A stretch of DNA of 64,000 nucleotides from Turritopsis dohrnii (Eukaryota; Cnidaria; Hydrozoa; Anthoathecata; Oceaniidae): the NCBI GenBank assembly GCA_027922465.2, contig BQMF02000029.1:1240001-1304000 (forward strand), written 5' to 3'. Below are positions 35,301 to 47,300 of this stretch, one piece after another (within the stretch, counting starts at the first letter, position 1; every line of letters starts with the position of its first letter). Made by a program: the position numbers and the translations under genes. Under the pieces are notes generated by a model. It ran no database searches. It had not been told where the DNA came from and saw only the letters and a program-made list of their open reading frames with translations.

Positions 35301-38300
35301 CAAATTGACGATCCAACTAAAACAGATGATTCAACTCAAAAGCGAAAGATTGATGACGTTTTTCTTGTGGATGATCAAGAAGAAGATGATTCCGATGAAG
35401 ATATCGACTTTGAAGATATTGTTTTGTAGATCAATCATCACTGTGAAGGAGTGCAATTTCAGAGCATTTTCATGCATTTCTCCCCACAGTGTGATTGGTA
35501 TGTAAAATAAATCACGATGTACTTATACGATGTATTTTATCTGTATATAGTTGAAGCGTGTTGAAATATACTTTATGTATTATACCACCTGCTGTCATTA
35601 TATAACTTCCAACCTTTTCATTTATTTACGTAGTAAGCTCATTTGCTATCTCAAATAATTACAGTCTGTGTTCGATCGAACGTCGAACAAAAAAACATAA
35701 ACAAATTTTTATTTCAAAGACATTGCTGCTCTCCATCATTACACTGTGATTATAAGGATGAATATCCTACTTCTGTAAATAAGGAGGAGCGCTCTTTCTT
35801 CTAAACAGAATAAGCATACATTTAAATTAGCGTACGTCTAGAGTTACATAAGAACGTACTTGAACGATCATTATTGGGAGTATCCTTCTTGACAATTTTA
35901 ATAGGTAAGCAATTTGTTTTTCCTTCATGTTAAAGTAACAGGAAAATAAGAAAAAAAAGACGAGTGCTGTATTGAAGTTTGCGCGTGCGATGTATCACAC
36001 GCGCAAAATTTTTAACGCGTGTGTGTGCACGTGCGAGAGCGATCGCACGCGTCTCACGGAAGTGCCTGCAAAAGAAATTTAGGCCCAAATGTTGCGTCAC
36101 CCCTTCACCCGTATCGCGGACCCCAAAAAACGTCAGTTATCCCTATTGGTTCTCGAGATATTTCCCCAAAAACGTCGCGTTCGATTGGGGATGCAATGCA
36201 ATGATTCTCCATGATCATAAAAAAAACTGACATCAAATGACGCCACGTGCTTTTGGAATGATCGTGAAAAAAGTGTCTCTCGCCTCTACGTGGTTTTACG
36301 CGCACATAAGAGGACGATGACCGTAAATTAAAACTAAATATATCACTCTCTAAAATAAAAGTGGTATGCACAATCGCGGATTATTATAATAAGATAAGTT
36401 TGTAAAATTACCAATAATTGTGTCTTGTAGTGCAGTTGGCTGTAATAATTGAAGTAAGGATAAAAATAGCGAGGCAGGGCATATAAGCTTTTCTCGATTG
36501 CCGAAAGACAATAAGATGAGAAAAGTTTGGATGTCAAAAGTAAAGAGAACACTTACCTAAAGATCCAGGTATTTGTCATTTTCACTTTACAGAAGATAGT
36601 TTTCAAAGTTTTCAAAGAGATTAAAAAATAAAGAATCGTATTTATCATTCCTTTGTAACATTGAACATATATAATATTATAAAGATTGTAAGGTGAAATC
36701 TGCTTTTTTGTTTCAAAATAAGCAACTTGGTTTACCTCTTGGTTTATTCTGAAAGACGATGCCATACACACTGTATTCTCTCATGTTAAAACTACGAAAA
36801 AATGAAAAAGCAACGATCAAAGAATTCCCTCTCCAAAAGCTGTAGAAAATAAAATATTATTGTTTCTTTTTCAAGTTTTTAAAAAGTAGATTAAATTAAC
36901 CAACTATCATAGACCTGTGAAACAATATTGTTGTCCTTTTTTAAGTAAAACCCTTTTTTTCTATCATTAAACTAGTTGAAGATGTCATTGCCAATGTAGA
37001 GCAAATGGATCAGTTGGATAGTGAACAAAACTACATTGAGAACTCAAAGGGAACTCAGACGTGTGCAAAGCATCTAACAATTCAGACAACAGGAGAATGT
37101 GGAGTTCAAGTGAACATGACACCCCAAGAAAATAGTCAGTTCACCAATCATCATAGTGACAGCAATGATGAAGAGGAGATCGAAGACTTAGACAAGCTTT
37201 TATCCACATGTGTGAAACTGATACAGAAACAGAACCAAAAACATAAGACGACGTTGTGAAGGACCCTCATGGATCATCGTTTATTGTCTTTTTGGTCTTT
37301 GTTGTTGATATTGCTGCAGAGATGTTTGACTTGTGGATTATTAGCAAAGATCATCAGTTTGAAGTGTATGGACGTCCATATTCGTATTTGGCGTGAAAAG
37401 GTGGATTTTAAGCATTCAACACTACAATCTATTGTTTTTGATGAAAGGATTCGCAATGATTTAAAACACCTGACCAAGTTTTCCCACACTGGTACGTTGG
37501 AGGTGTTTCATTCTTTGCTAAACAATTCCAAAAAGTACCCACTTTTCTTATGCAGGGATGATTGCTTGGACTCAACTGGCTGTGATCGACTTCAACTTGG
37601 GATGCGATTTAGAAATTGCAAAAACAAAAGATGGCAAGAAACGTTACAACGTCAACTTTTCTAAGGTTACCAACACATGATCAGTTTAGCCTATCAAAGA
37701 AGAAAAAGATAATACCATTTTCGAAGAACTTGTTCAAAGAACAGTTACTGCTGTTACAACAAAAGAAATTTTACCCCTCCCTGATTATCCTGAAATCCCC
37801 AGAACTATTGCTCCTGTTGAAAAACCTTCTAAAGAAGATGTTTTTGCAAATTAAAGGACAAAGTAGTTTATTTGTGTTTATGTATTTGTGTAATTTTACT
37901 GTGTTTATGATTATGCAGCGATACATGACTATGTATATTTTCCCTTTATCTATTATCAAAAGACATGTCCATTTAATAAATATCCATTTCATAAATTCTT
38001 TGTAAAACACACGATAAGCATGGAAATAAATGAAGTAAATAGTGCAATATAGATAAAAAAGAAAATGGAGATTTGAAATATTGCATTTATTTTTAAAAGT
38101 TAGTGGACTACTCCTTTAACCAAAAGTGTGATTATATTGAGATCATCTCTCATGCTTGTAAATTTCACAAATGTTAGCTTGACTTAATTCTATATTCAAA
38201 CAAATTCACAATGTGCCCTATGATAAAAAAACAACTTCTTTTTGAAAAAAAGGATGTAAAAATTGTCTGTTCTGTTTGTTGTAGTGATGCAGGAAATTGG

Positions 38301-41300
38301 GGTGGGGAACTCATTTTCTTGCCCTTATATTGGTGCTTAGCATAGTCTGACAGTGCAGCTGTAAACAGAGGCACAGGGACAACCTGCTTTGTTAAAAGTG
38401 ATGAATAATAATTTTTTTCTAAAGTGTTCAATTGTAACAGAACATTCTATATAATTTTGAAGTCTTTAAAATATTCATTATACTTAACTTTGATGGAACC
38501 ATACCAGGCCATGAATGTTTTAATCCTCAAACTTTTCAAAGCAAAATGAAGAAAATGGCAGCATAACATACTATAAGCACTGGAAAGTGATGTGAAGTAA
38601 TAATGCACATGTCCATATGCTCCTTATTTGCGTATAAATTGTTTATATCTGACTGATATATATTTAAGCAGGGTTTAAACCAGCTTACATATGTTTATAT
38701 TATAACTACTCTAAAGATCAAACATAAGAATAAGAAGTATTATTAACATAAATTGCATAAAACGTTTTCGAAAGTAAATCACCCATTCTTTATGTAAGAA
38801 CACAGAGAAAAGTAGATTTAATGATATTTACTTTCTTTCAATTAAGAAGTTACCTGAAAAGGCTTGACTCATCTATGACCTGGATTAATGCATACATGAG
38901 TGTGAACGCTTCTTGAAGTGTTCACTATTGATGATGGGCAGTTAGGAAACAAAGGGAAATATTGCTCTTTGTTAGAGTCCTATTGTTATTATATGACAGT
39001 GTAGTAGGAGAGTGTTACCATGACGTCGATTTAATTGTTGTCATCAACTGCTTAATTCAGACGACTGAGGTGATAGACTGATAACAAAATTTCTTTCACC
39101 AAATTGTACTGGACAAATATCAAACTGAGCAGATTTTTTTCAGACAATTTTGGGTCTGAGTTGAACAATTTCTGATGTTTCACCTCTGAAGCTTGCCTAA
39201 AGCTTGGAATACATTATCATTTAAAATTAAAACTTTAGATGTATCAGATTTTCCCCTGTTTCAGTTTCAATGGGAAGCGTTTGAAAAAGTTGAAGGTGTT
39301 CAATTCAGGCATGGAAATTTGGCGGAAACGATCGTTATCGTTACCGTGTCGTTTACGCAATATTCAAATGTCGGTAACGATCCATCGTTTCCCATCATAT
39401 TTCCTTTTTCCTTAGATAATCACTTTTTTTAATGTTTAGCTCTCAAAATATTTGTGATTTAGCCATAACTCAGTCTTCTCATGATGAGGCATGCGACCGC
39501 TAGCACTTGCTACACAACGCTCCTAGAGCTTAGTTAAGACACGCTTTTAATCGCGCACATAGATGCTCTTCAAAAACATGCTCAACTTATTATATTAGTT
39601 TACATGGCTTACAATGAAGGATAACTTAGGTATATTAAATGATTATTCACCAATTTGCTGTTGCTAGGGAGAATGGCCACCGTTGCTAAGGTAATTTTGA
39701 AATTTCCTTCGTTATGTGAATTCATTTGTTCACCTAACGAAAGAATATGAAAAAATAAGTGGTACCAGCAGGACTCGTTTTCGTGTTATTCAATGAAATT
39801 AAAAAGCATCTTAGTTTCCAGCTCCCTTTACAATCTTGTTTTATTTCGTTAATGTTAGTGTTGTTACCGCATTGTTACCGTCAATCTAAATCTGCTGAAA
39901 CGATTTTAGGTTCCATCGTTTCCGTAAATGTTAAATAACGGTAACGATAAATGGCGCAACAAATTTCCATGCTTGCAATTGTTTTCTTAATTCCTGTTGT
40001 TTTAAATAAAAGAAAAGGTGATACATAGTGAATTAAATAGAAATATAGTCCCTGTTGGCAAAATCTTCATAAAAAAAGGTGTAGTTGGCTACGTTTGTTG
40101 AATAAGTGTAGACACCTGTGTTGGATCAGTTTTTATGATCAGTTTTTTTCCGTATCTATTTGAACTGATCCATTCAAACTGGCTATTTAAATGATAATGT
40201 ATTCCAAGCTTAAAACTCTTTCCTTTCTTTATAATGCATTATAAGAAGTATTCTGTGATTCGACTTACTTCATGTTTTTGGTGTGAATCTTTGAAGTTTG
40301 AATGTTGAAAAATAAAAATGAAAAACAAGAACCAAAGCTGTAATAATATTTGTAATATTGTAATAATATTTCTTGTTTTTCTTGTTGCAGGGTGTGAGCG
40401 ATGTTTTATGTGCTGCTTGTGACAGACTGGGTTGGAAAAACCCATCAGCGATTCAAAAAGAAGCTATTCCAGTGGCTTTAGAAGGTGAATCTTACCTTAA
40501 GGGAAGAAATTCCGCGAAAAATTTCTTCCTACGAAAATTTCTCCCCGCGAAAATTCCTTCTCTTAAGGTATATGCAAAATGTCTTTACGATAATAGTGAC
40601 AATAATAATTATAATGCATGCATGACTTGCTTGGCAATTTTATGATTGCATAATATTAAACAGTCCTTTGATGCTGTGTCACGCACATTTTACAGTTCGA
40701 ATTAGAGACTAATAGTCAGTTCACTGGGCTTTTTGTTGATTTTTTATATGATTTTTAATTTATATGATTTTTGAAAATTACAGCTAGATATCTATGTGCA
40801 ACTGTGATGTCATATTTGTGAGTTTTGATTAAATTTCAAACTTTAATAACTAACGAAAGAATTGTGTAAAATAAATGAAACTTTGTAAAAAGCCACCTTA
40901 TTCAATTGAGAATTGATTTATTTAGCACAAAGCATTACATAATTTTGACGTTAATTCTCCTTTAAGTATTTGTGATGTTTACAATTGGAAGAATAAAAAC
41001 TTGCTATGTGAGCTCTTATTTACGATAATTGCAGACAAAGAAATATAATGATATTACAAAACATCTTGGAAGACACTCTTTTCACAATGAAGAATCAATA
41101 CTATCCTTCCAAGTTGCTGTAAAACTTGGAACTGTATGTATTTTAAAACACCAATAAGTGTTGGTGACATGATCCTGGTCATCTGAACTAATTGCAAATG
41201 AATGATAAGAATAATGTGTTTTGGTATTTTACACAAAAAGTAACTGAACTTAAGTTTCGTAATTTTAAACATTTGCCAGTTAATCATTCACAAAATCTCA

Positions 41301-44300
41301 AACGTGACTTGCAATTGCGAAATGCAACCTGCCAATTTGAATCATGAATGATGAAGCTCGCACATGGCAGGCAGTTTTGGAAGTTGTGCCATCAAAGTCC
41401 ACTTTTTGGACTTTAACATTTATTTTTATGATAAACCTGAGCATAACTGTTAAAAAACATGCTGATGAATTTGTTTTTAGGCAAAGACGTGATTGGGTTA
41501 GCTGAAACAGGCTCTGGTAAAACTGGTGCTTTTGCTATTCCAGTTTTGCAGACATTACTTGAAAATCCACAACGATTATATGCATTGGTTTTGACTCCAA
41601 CACGGTATAATTTGATTTTTTTATTCAATGAAAATCTAAACTTTTTGGATAATTGTAATAACTTCTTTTGCAGAATCAGAGAGATCGAGGTACCTTCAGC
41701 TTTAAGAGTTTTGCAAAAATGAAATGACAAGAATTTATTTGTTTTTCTTTGTTGGATGATGATATTATCCACACCACTAAAGAGCAAACATGCATTTCCC
41801 TTTTTATAGTAAGGACTGAACTTTAATATAATAGAAAATTCCAAAGTCTTTTTTAAAATTGTGTAACTCAATAACAGACTTATGCACTTAATGTAGAAAG
41901 TTGAAATAAATAAATCTTCCTTTTGGATTAACTGGAAGGAAAGGAAAGGAAGGAAATGTTTCGAATGTCAATTTGTCTATTAATGTTTTGTACAAGCTCA
42001 GTCATGAACTATATCTACAACAATTTGATTACCATTTCCTGTAAAACAGCTATAATGTATGTAGTTACTCTTTTCTTTGCTAGGTCTTTCGGAGATTTTC
42101 ACAAAATACCCAAAAAAGTGTCCTGTGCTGAAAATCAACATAGTAACCGAAATTACGCAGCAATATGAAGCTGAAATGATTATTCCATTGCAATAAACTA
42201 GAAAGATTTGTGTAATATTTTTGAAAATGTCAATTTTGGCTGTTCTGGCACAGAATACTTCTTAATGACTATGCAATAATTTGTCTTTTGAGCTCAGATT
42301 TCCAAAAAAGATAAATTTAAAAGAAAAATTTATAAAAAAAGATAAATTTGAGTTTGGAACAGGAATAGAGAATTTAAAAAAAGCTTTGTACACGTGCCAT
42401 TAGTATAATGGATATGACAGCTCATTGTAATACACAGTGAAAATTTAATAGAAGCCTTTGTGAACATCACTTCCACACTTTATTTTATGTTTTTCAGTGA
42501 ATTAGCCTTCCAGATATCTGAACAGTTTGAAGCACTAGGTTCTACTATCGGTATAAAGTGTGCTGTTATAGTTGGTGGCATCGACATCATGACTCAAAGC
42601 CTTGCATTGACCAAAAAACCTCACGTCATTATAGGTATGTTTTAAGTCCATCTCAAAGTTGATTTTTGTTTTATTATTATTACATTCTGATGAACAATAT
42701 AAATATTTTTGTTTCTTCTACTTCTTAGCAACACCTGGTCGTTTAGTTGATCACTTGGAGAATACTAAAGGTTTTAATCTGCGATCACTTAAGTACCTGG
42801 TAATGATTCTGTTTTTAAATAGATGTCAAAATTATTAGCATGCCTAGGCTTGTTAACCAGAAAGAATTCAGAAAAACACAGTGCCAAAACAGTAGGATTC
42901 CTCTAACAATGAAAACTTAAAAGAGGTGAGAAATGATGTCATTGAAAGTTCAAACTTTATTCTTGCCCCATCTTTGGAAACATTGTAAGCCAGCTCCTAT
43001 TAAAATCACTTACCATCAAAAGGTTTAAAATTTTTACCAAGAATTACAAAGTAATCAAAATAATCAAAATAATCAAGTACGGTCAGGTTTTATTGGAATA
43101 ACATCCATTCCTTATGACTGTCTGCCAACCTCGAACCAGTGTCTTTCACTTTTCGATATACGGATGGCTGCCATCTGTTTGAAGTTCAAGGTATAAATGC
43201 GAATATCTGAACGTTTTTCTTTTATGGCCGGTCTAAGTGAAGAGGACGATAGAGGCTTATCATCTGGTTTATGAAACAAAAAAGAAAGGATAATGGGAAA
43301 ACTAATTTAATACCATTATCAAAATCTTTAATAAGAAAATTATACAGAAATCGAATATGTCATACTATAAACCGTGCAAAAGCATTTATTTCTATGGTTA
43401 CTTATGATAATAATTTCTGGTAATTTGGGTCAGTGATTTCATAAAAATCTTTCAGATAATGGATGAAGCAGATAGAATATTGAATATGGATTTTGAAGAA
43501 GAGGTAAAGTTATGTTGTAGTAGTTCTTTTTATTTTGCGGTTTTATGTTTCCAAAAGAAATTGTTTTTGTTGTTCTAAAAGCATAGGACATTGTGCATTG
43601 CTTAAATGTTGTCTTTGCTAGGTGGATAAGATTCTCAAGGTTCTACCAAAGGAACGCCATACATACTTGTTTTCTGCTACAATGACGAAAAAGGTTCAGA
43701 AGTTACAAAGAGCGTCCTTACAAAATCCTGTTAAAGTTGAAGTTTCAACAAAGTAAGACAATTCTAATGATGGTCCTGTAAATCAAGCAACGTTTCCTTG
43801 CGCAGTCTACAACTTGCATCTTTTTCACCAGAATTGATTTTCGGGAAATTTTCTGTAATGACGTGACTTCTTAAGATTGTGCACAGTTAATTACCACCAA
43901 TTGAAGATCCAAGTCCTACAACTGTTGTCTTTCTTTTGTAGAGATCGCTCTTTATAAGAATGTACACAAAGCTTAAACGAACTTGTTGAGAAACATTAAG
44001 TTTTTTGTTTTCTTTTTTTACAATTCACGAGAGCAGCAGGTGAAAGTAAAATCAAAAAGAATTCAAGGCTGAATGTGAACCAAAACATAACAAAATCTCT
44101 GACAAATATCTCAAATTTCTGGAAAATGTCCCCAAAATCATAATAATGCAAAGGATATCACAATTCACCAGGAACACGTCATGGATGGGTTTGGGTGGGA
44201 GGGCTATTCCTTGTACTCCTTGCATGACAAGCTATCTACAGATCTATCTGTAGATAACTTGTCATGCAAGGAGTACAAGGAGTACATGGATTCTTCTATA

Positions 44301-47300
44301 TCGATTTTATCTATGACTTAATGTTGTCTTGATGCTAGATTTCAAACAGTGGAGAAGCTTCAACAAAGTTACATTTTCATACCTAATAAATATAAAGTAA
44401 GTATTCACAATCTTGTTAGCTTCATCAAATGATATTGCTGAAAAGTACAGGTGGTAACCCTTTGTGCCAATCACGGTCTCTGAGAATTATTACCGTTCAA
44501 TCTGCATTCAAAATATTCAAACTTGCGTGAATTTTGAAACAACTGATTTTTGTTTATGGTTGTGTGTGTATCGCGAAGTGAATTCTCGCTGGCTTGAGAT
44601 TTCAAATCTCCTGGAAAATAACTTGATGTTATTTCAAACGAAAAGAAAACCAACCATCGAGAAAACCGATCTTTCAAACTAGTTTAAGCTTTTACTTGAT
44701 TTGACACTACATCTGAAGTGAGTTTCCACTTAGCCTGAAGTTATATAGAAACACACACTGGAGTGAAACACACACTGAAGTGAAATGTTCCTTTTGAATT
44801 CTGTTCAACTCTGCTCTCATGTAACTTCCCTATTGATCAGAATAAATTTCTTTCCAGGATTGCTACCTGGTGTCAATCATGAATGATCTTGCTGGAAACT
44901 CGTTCATGATATTCTGTGGGACTTGTAATAATGTGCAGAGGTATGTATTCGGTAACTTTTCCCTCCTTTTCTTTCTGGGCTTCAGTGAATGGAACATCTT
45001 ACTTTGTGTCGGTAATTATTCCTTTTTTTTAACACCCTAGAGAACGAATAGAGGTTATTTTCAAAACATTGAAAACGAACTGGGATATACTAATTAGGTC
45101 AAAACATGGTGTTTAAAGGAAAATTTTGGATAGAGGAATATGTATATATATGTATAATGTTATTGAAATTCAATGGCGAATGTGAGCTTATGCAATGTCA
45201 CACCTCTATAGTGCTGTAGGAATGAAAAGGTCAAAAGAGTTATTTTGATTGAACTGGCGTATATATATTTGTAACTTGAATGAGGTTCAAATTGAGTAAA
45301 TACAAACAAAATAAATAATAATAAAAATAATTAACTAAGTGTAAGATACTAAAGTAAGTGCCTCAATGAGAAAAAATAAACAAAGCTGAGAAAAAAGCCC
45401 GAAACAAGATGGCTGCCAAAGAACAAAATGGCTGCCAGACAAAGGCAAACAAACCTACCAGCTTGCCAGGCGTGTGTGTGTGTAGATTTGATTGATTGAA
45501 ATTCATGTTGGAGATTTGAAGTTGTGACCTGTCTCTTTGAGGTTGATTGAGAACTGAATAAAAACTGAGGTGGGTGCACTTATGAAGTTAAATATTAGAG
45601 AGATAATAATATTACAAATAATGGAGATCATAAATTATAAATAATGGAGACTAAATTACATATAGAGATAATAATGATAAATTTTTATATAATTGATATT
45701 TGTGTTTATTTTATTTAATTTAAAACAAAACTTCGGGTAGAGCCCTAACAAGTGCATTTGGTAAAGCGATCAGCCAGCAAGAAAGAGTAATTCAATTTCT
45801 GCTGAATCCATCACTCTTGTGATATCGCAACGGGCAAAATCGTTAAAATGTCACTACGGTGAAGAGCAGTTTTATTGAAATAGTGTGTATATTTCTTAGA
45901 AATGCACTCCTTTGCAGTGATTTCAACAAATTTGGCTGTTGAGGATGGGAAATACACTTGTGTGAATGAAAGTGTATCGATTATTATTAAAGATGATGGA
46001 CTATTATATGTAGAGTTGAGGGTTGCACTCTGTTGATCTCAAACAAAGCAAAAAAATGATTGGTTTCCTCGTGGAGATTATCTCAAAGGATATGATAGTT
46101 TATTATCTTTAATGATCATAGAAGCTTTGACTATCCTTTAAATCTCTTTTAGAGTTTGTTTGATGTTGCGCCATCTTGGTTTTCAAGCCATACCGTTGCA
46201 CGGTCAAATGAGTCAGGTGGTTGCTTTTCTATTATTCTCAATCTCAAAATTTTTGAAATTCTATTCAAAAACGTATCCCTGGTTTTGGTAATTCCTTGAC
46301 CATCGACAACATTTATAAGTGACTTTTGTGATATTGTTGAAAATAGCTAGACTTGTTTGGAAATTCGTTTATAGACTGTCAAGATGCCAAGCAGTTTAAG
46401 ACACGATTCACAGGCTTCAGGACCTCCTAGTTCGTGTTATTACGAAAAAACTGTCAAAAGCTTTCTAAACATTGATTAGTATCGTTATGAAGGCAGTTTT
46501 TGATGTGAATGTTGGAAGAGCCACGTGGTTGAAAAACAGCCTTAGATATACTACTTAAGATTCCAGCCTAAAAAAGCATGTAGAAAATCTTCTATGCAAG
46601 ATATATTTAGCTGTTTCAAAAAAAAACGTTTTTATTATAACATTTTATGGGTCTTCCATGCTCGGGTTTTTTAGAACAATATTTCATTTTTTCATTTTGT
46701 AGTCAAAACGTCTTGGAGCCTTGAATAAGTACAAATCAAAATCTAGGAATATCTTGATCGCCACAGACGTCGCCAGTCGAGGCTTGGATATACCACATGT
46801 GGATATCGTTGTCAACTTTGATATCCCAACCCACTCAAAGGTTGGTGACGCTGTTGATTTTTTACTGTTGTTAATCCAGGATAATTGTCTAATGTAATTC
46901 ATATGTTACTATGGTGATATGTTACTACTGTGGTGATATGTTACTATGGTGATATGTGAGAATGACTGTGGGAAGGAAGTTCTTCAGAAAGAATATTCTG
47001 CGGTTCCGAAAAGTTCGAGAATAAAATTTCACGCTTAACAAAAATAACAAAATTTATTGAATTTAACATTTTGCACTTGTGTAAATAAAAATTTTTCCAA
47101 TCATCTAAGAAGAAATACTTGAGGGTAAGTTTCCCGATTTGCCCAAAATGTTCAAGTTTCTATGGCAACACTATGATTTCTTCTTGTAGGATTATATTCA
47201 CAGAGTTGGTCGTACCGCGCGTGCTGGTAGGTCGGGCCGCTCAATAACATTCGTCACACAGTATGATATATTTCATTTTCTCCTAACCATCAATTACGTC

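Larger units (their letters stand above)
31358..36068 (+). mobile_element. complete hAT transposon, 4.7 kb, 5-bp target duplication
   Basis: Starts CAGGCACTTCCGTGAG and ends CTCACGGAAGTGCCTG; the subterminal regions are rich in ACGCGTGCG/CGCACGCG words. CAAAA lies directly next to both ends (31353-31357 and 36069-36073). The sequence joined across it matches the continuous Kolobok copy at 56.9-57.1 kb, which independently confirms the insertion limits. Typical hAT duplications are 8 bp; a 5-bp one points to one of the less usual hAT clades. Encodes the transposase at 32293-35429. Confidence 0.9.
30827..38115 (+). mobile_element. Kolobok DNA transposon (THAP + transposase), decayed, with nested hAT
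   Basis: The ends AGGAGTGGTCCACTAA (left) and TTAGTGGACTACTCCT (right) are inverted and each is bordered by TTAA (30823-30826 and 38116-38119), the target of Kolobok elements. Inside are a broken THAP DNA-binding exon near 36.4 kb and a broken Kolobok-type transposase C-terminus to 37854. After subtracting the 4711-bp hAT insertion the element is about 2.6 kb. Whole insertion lies in DDX47 intron 1, same strand. It cannot move itself because of in-frame stops. Confidence 0.88.

Noticed and set aside
35979..36371. ORFs on both strands at the right end of the hAT and into Kolobok sequence
   Set aside because: They span the terminal repeats of the hAT and noncoding Kolobok DNA; the arginine-rich frame reflects CGCACGCG repeats.
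39193..39303. possible DDX47 first exon or LINE fragment ([16 protein letters not shown])
   Set aside because: No donor site in the right phase, and the exon at 29356-29388 fits DDX47 far better; the LINE resemblance is too short.
41413..41871. 152-codon minus-strand ORF
   Set aside because: Antisense to DDX47 exon 3 (AETGSGKT) and its introns; no independent domain.
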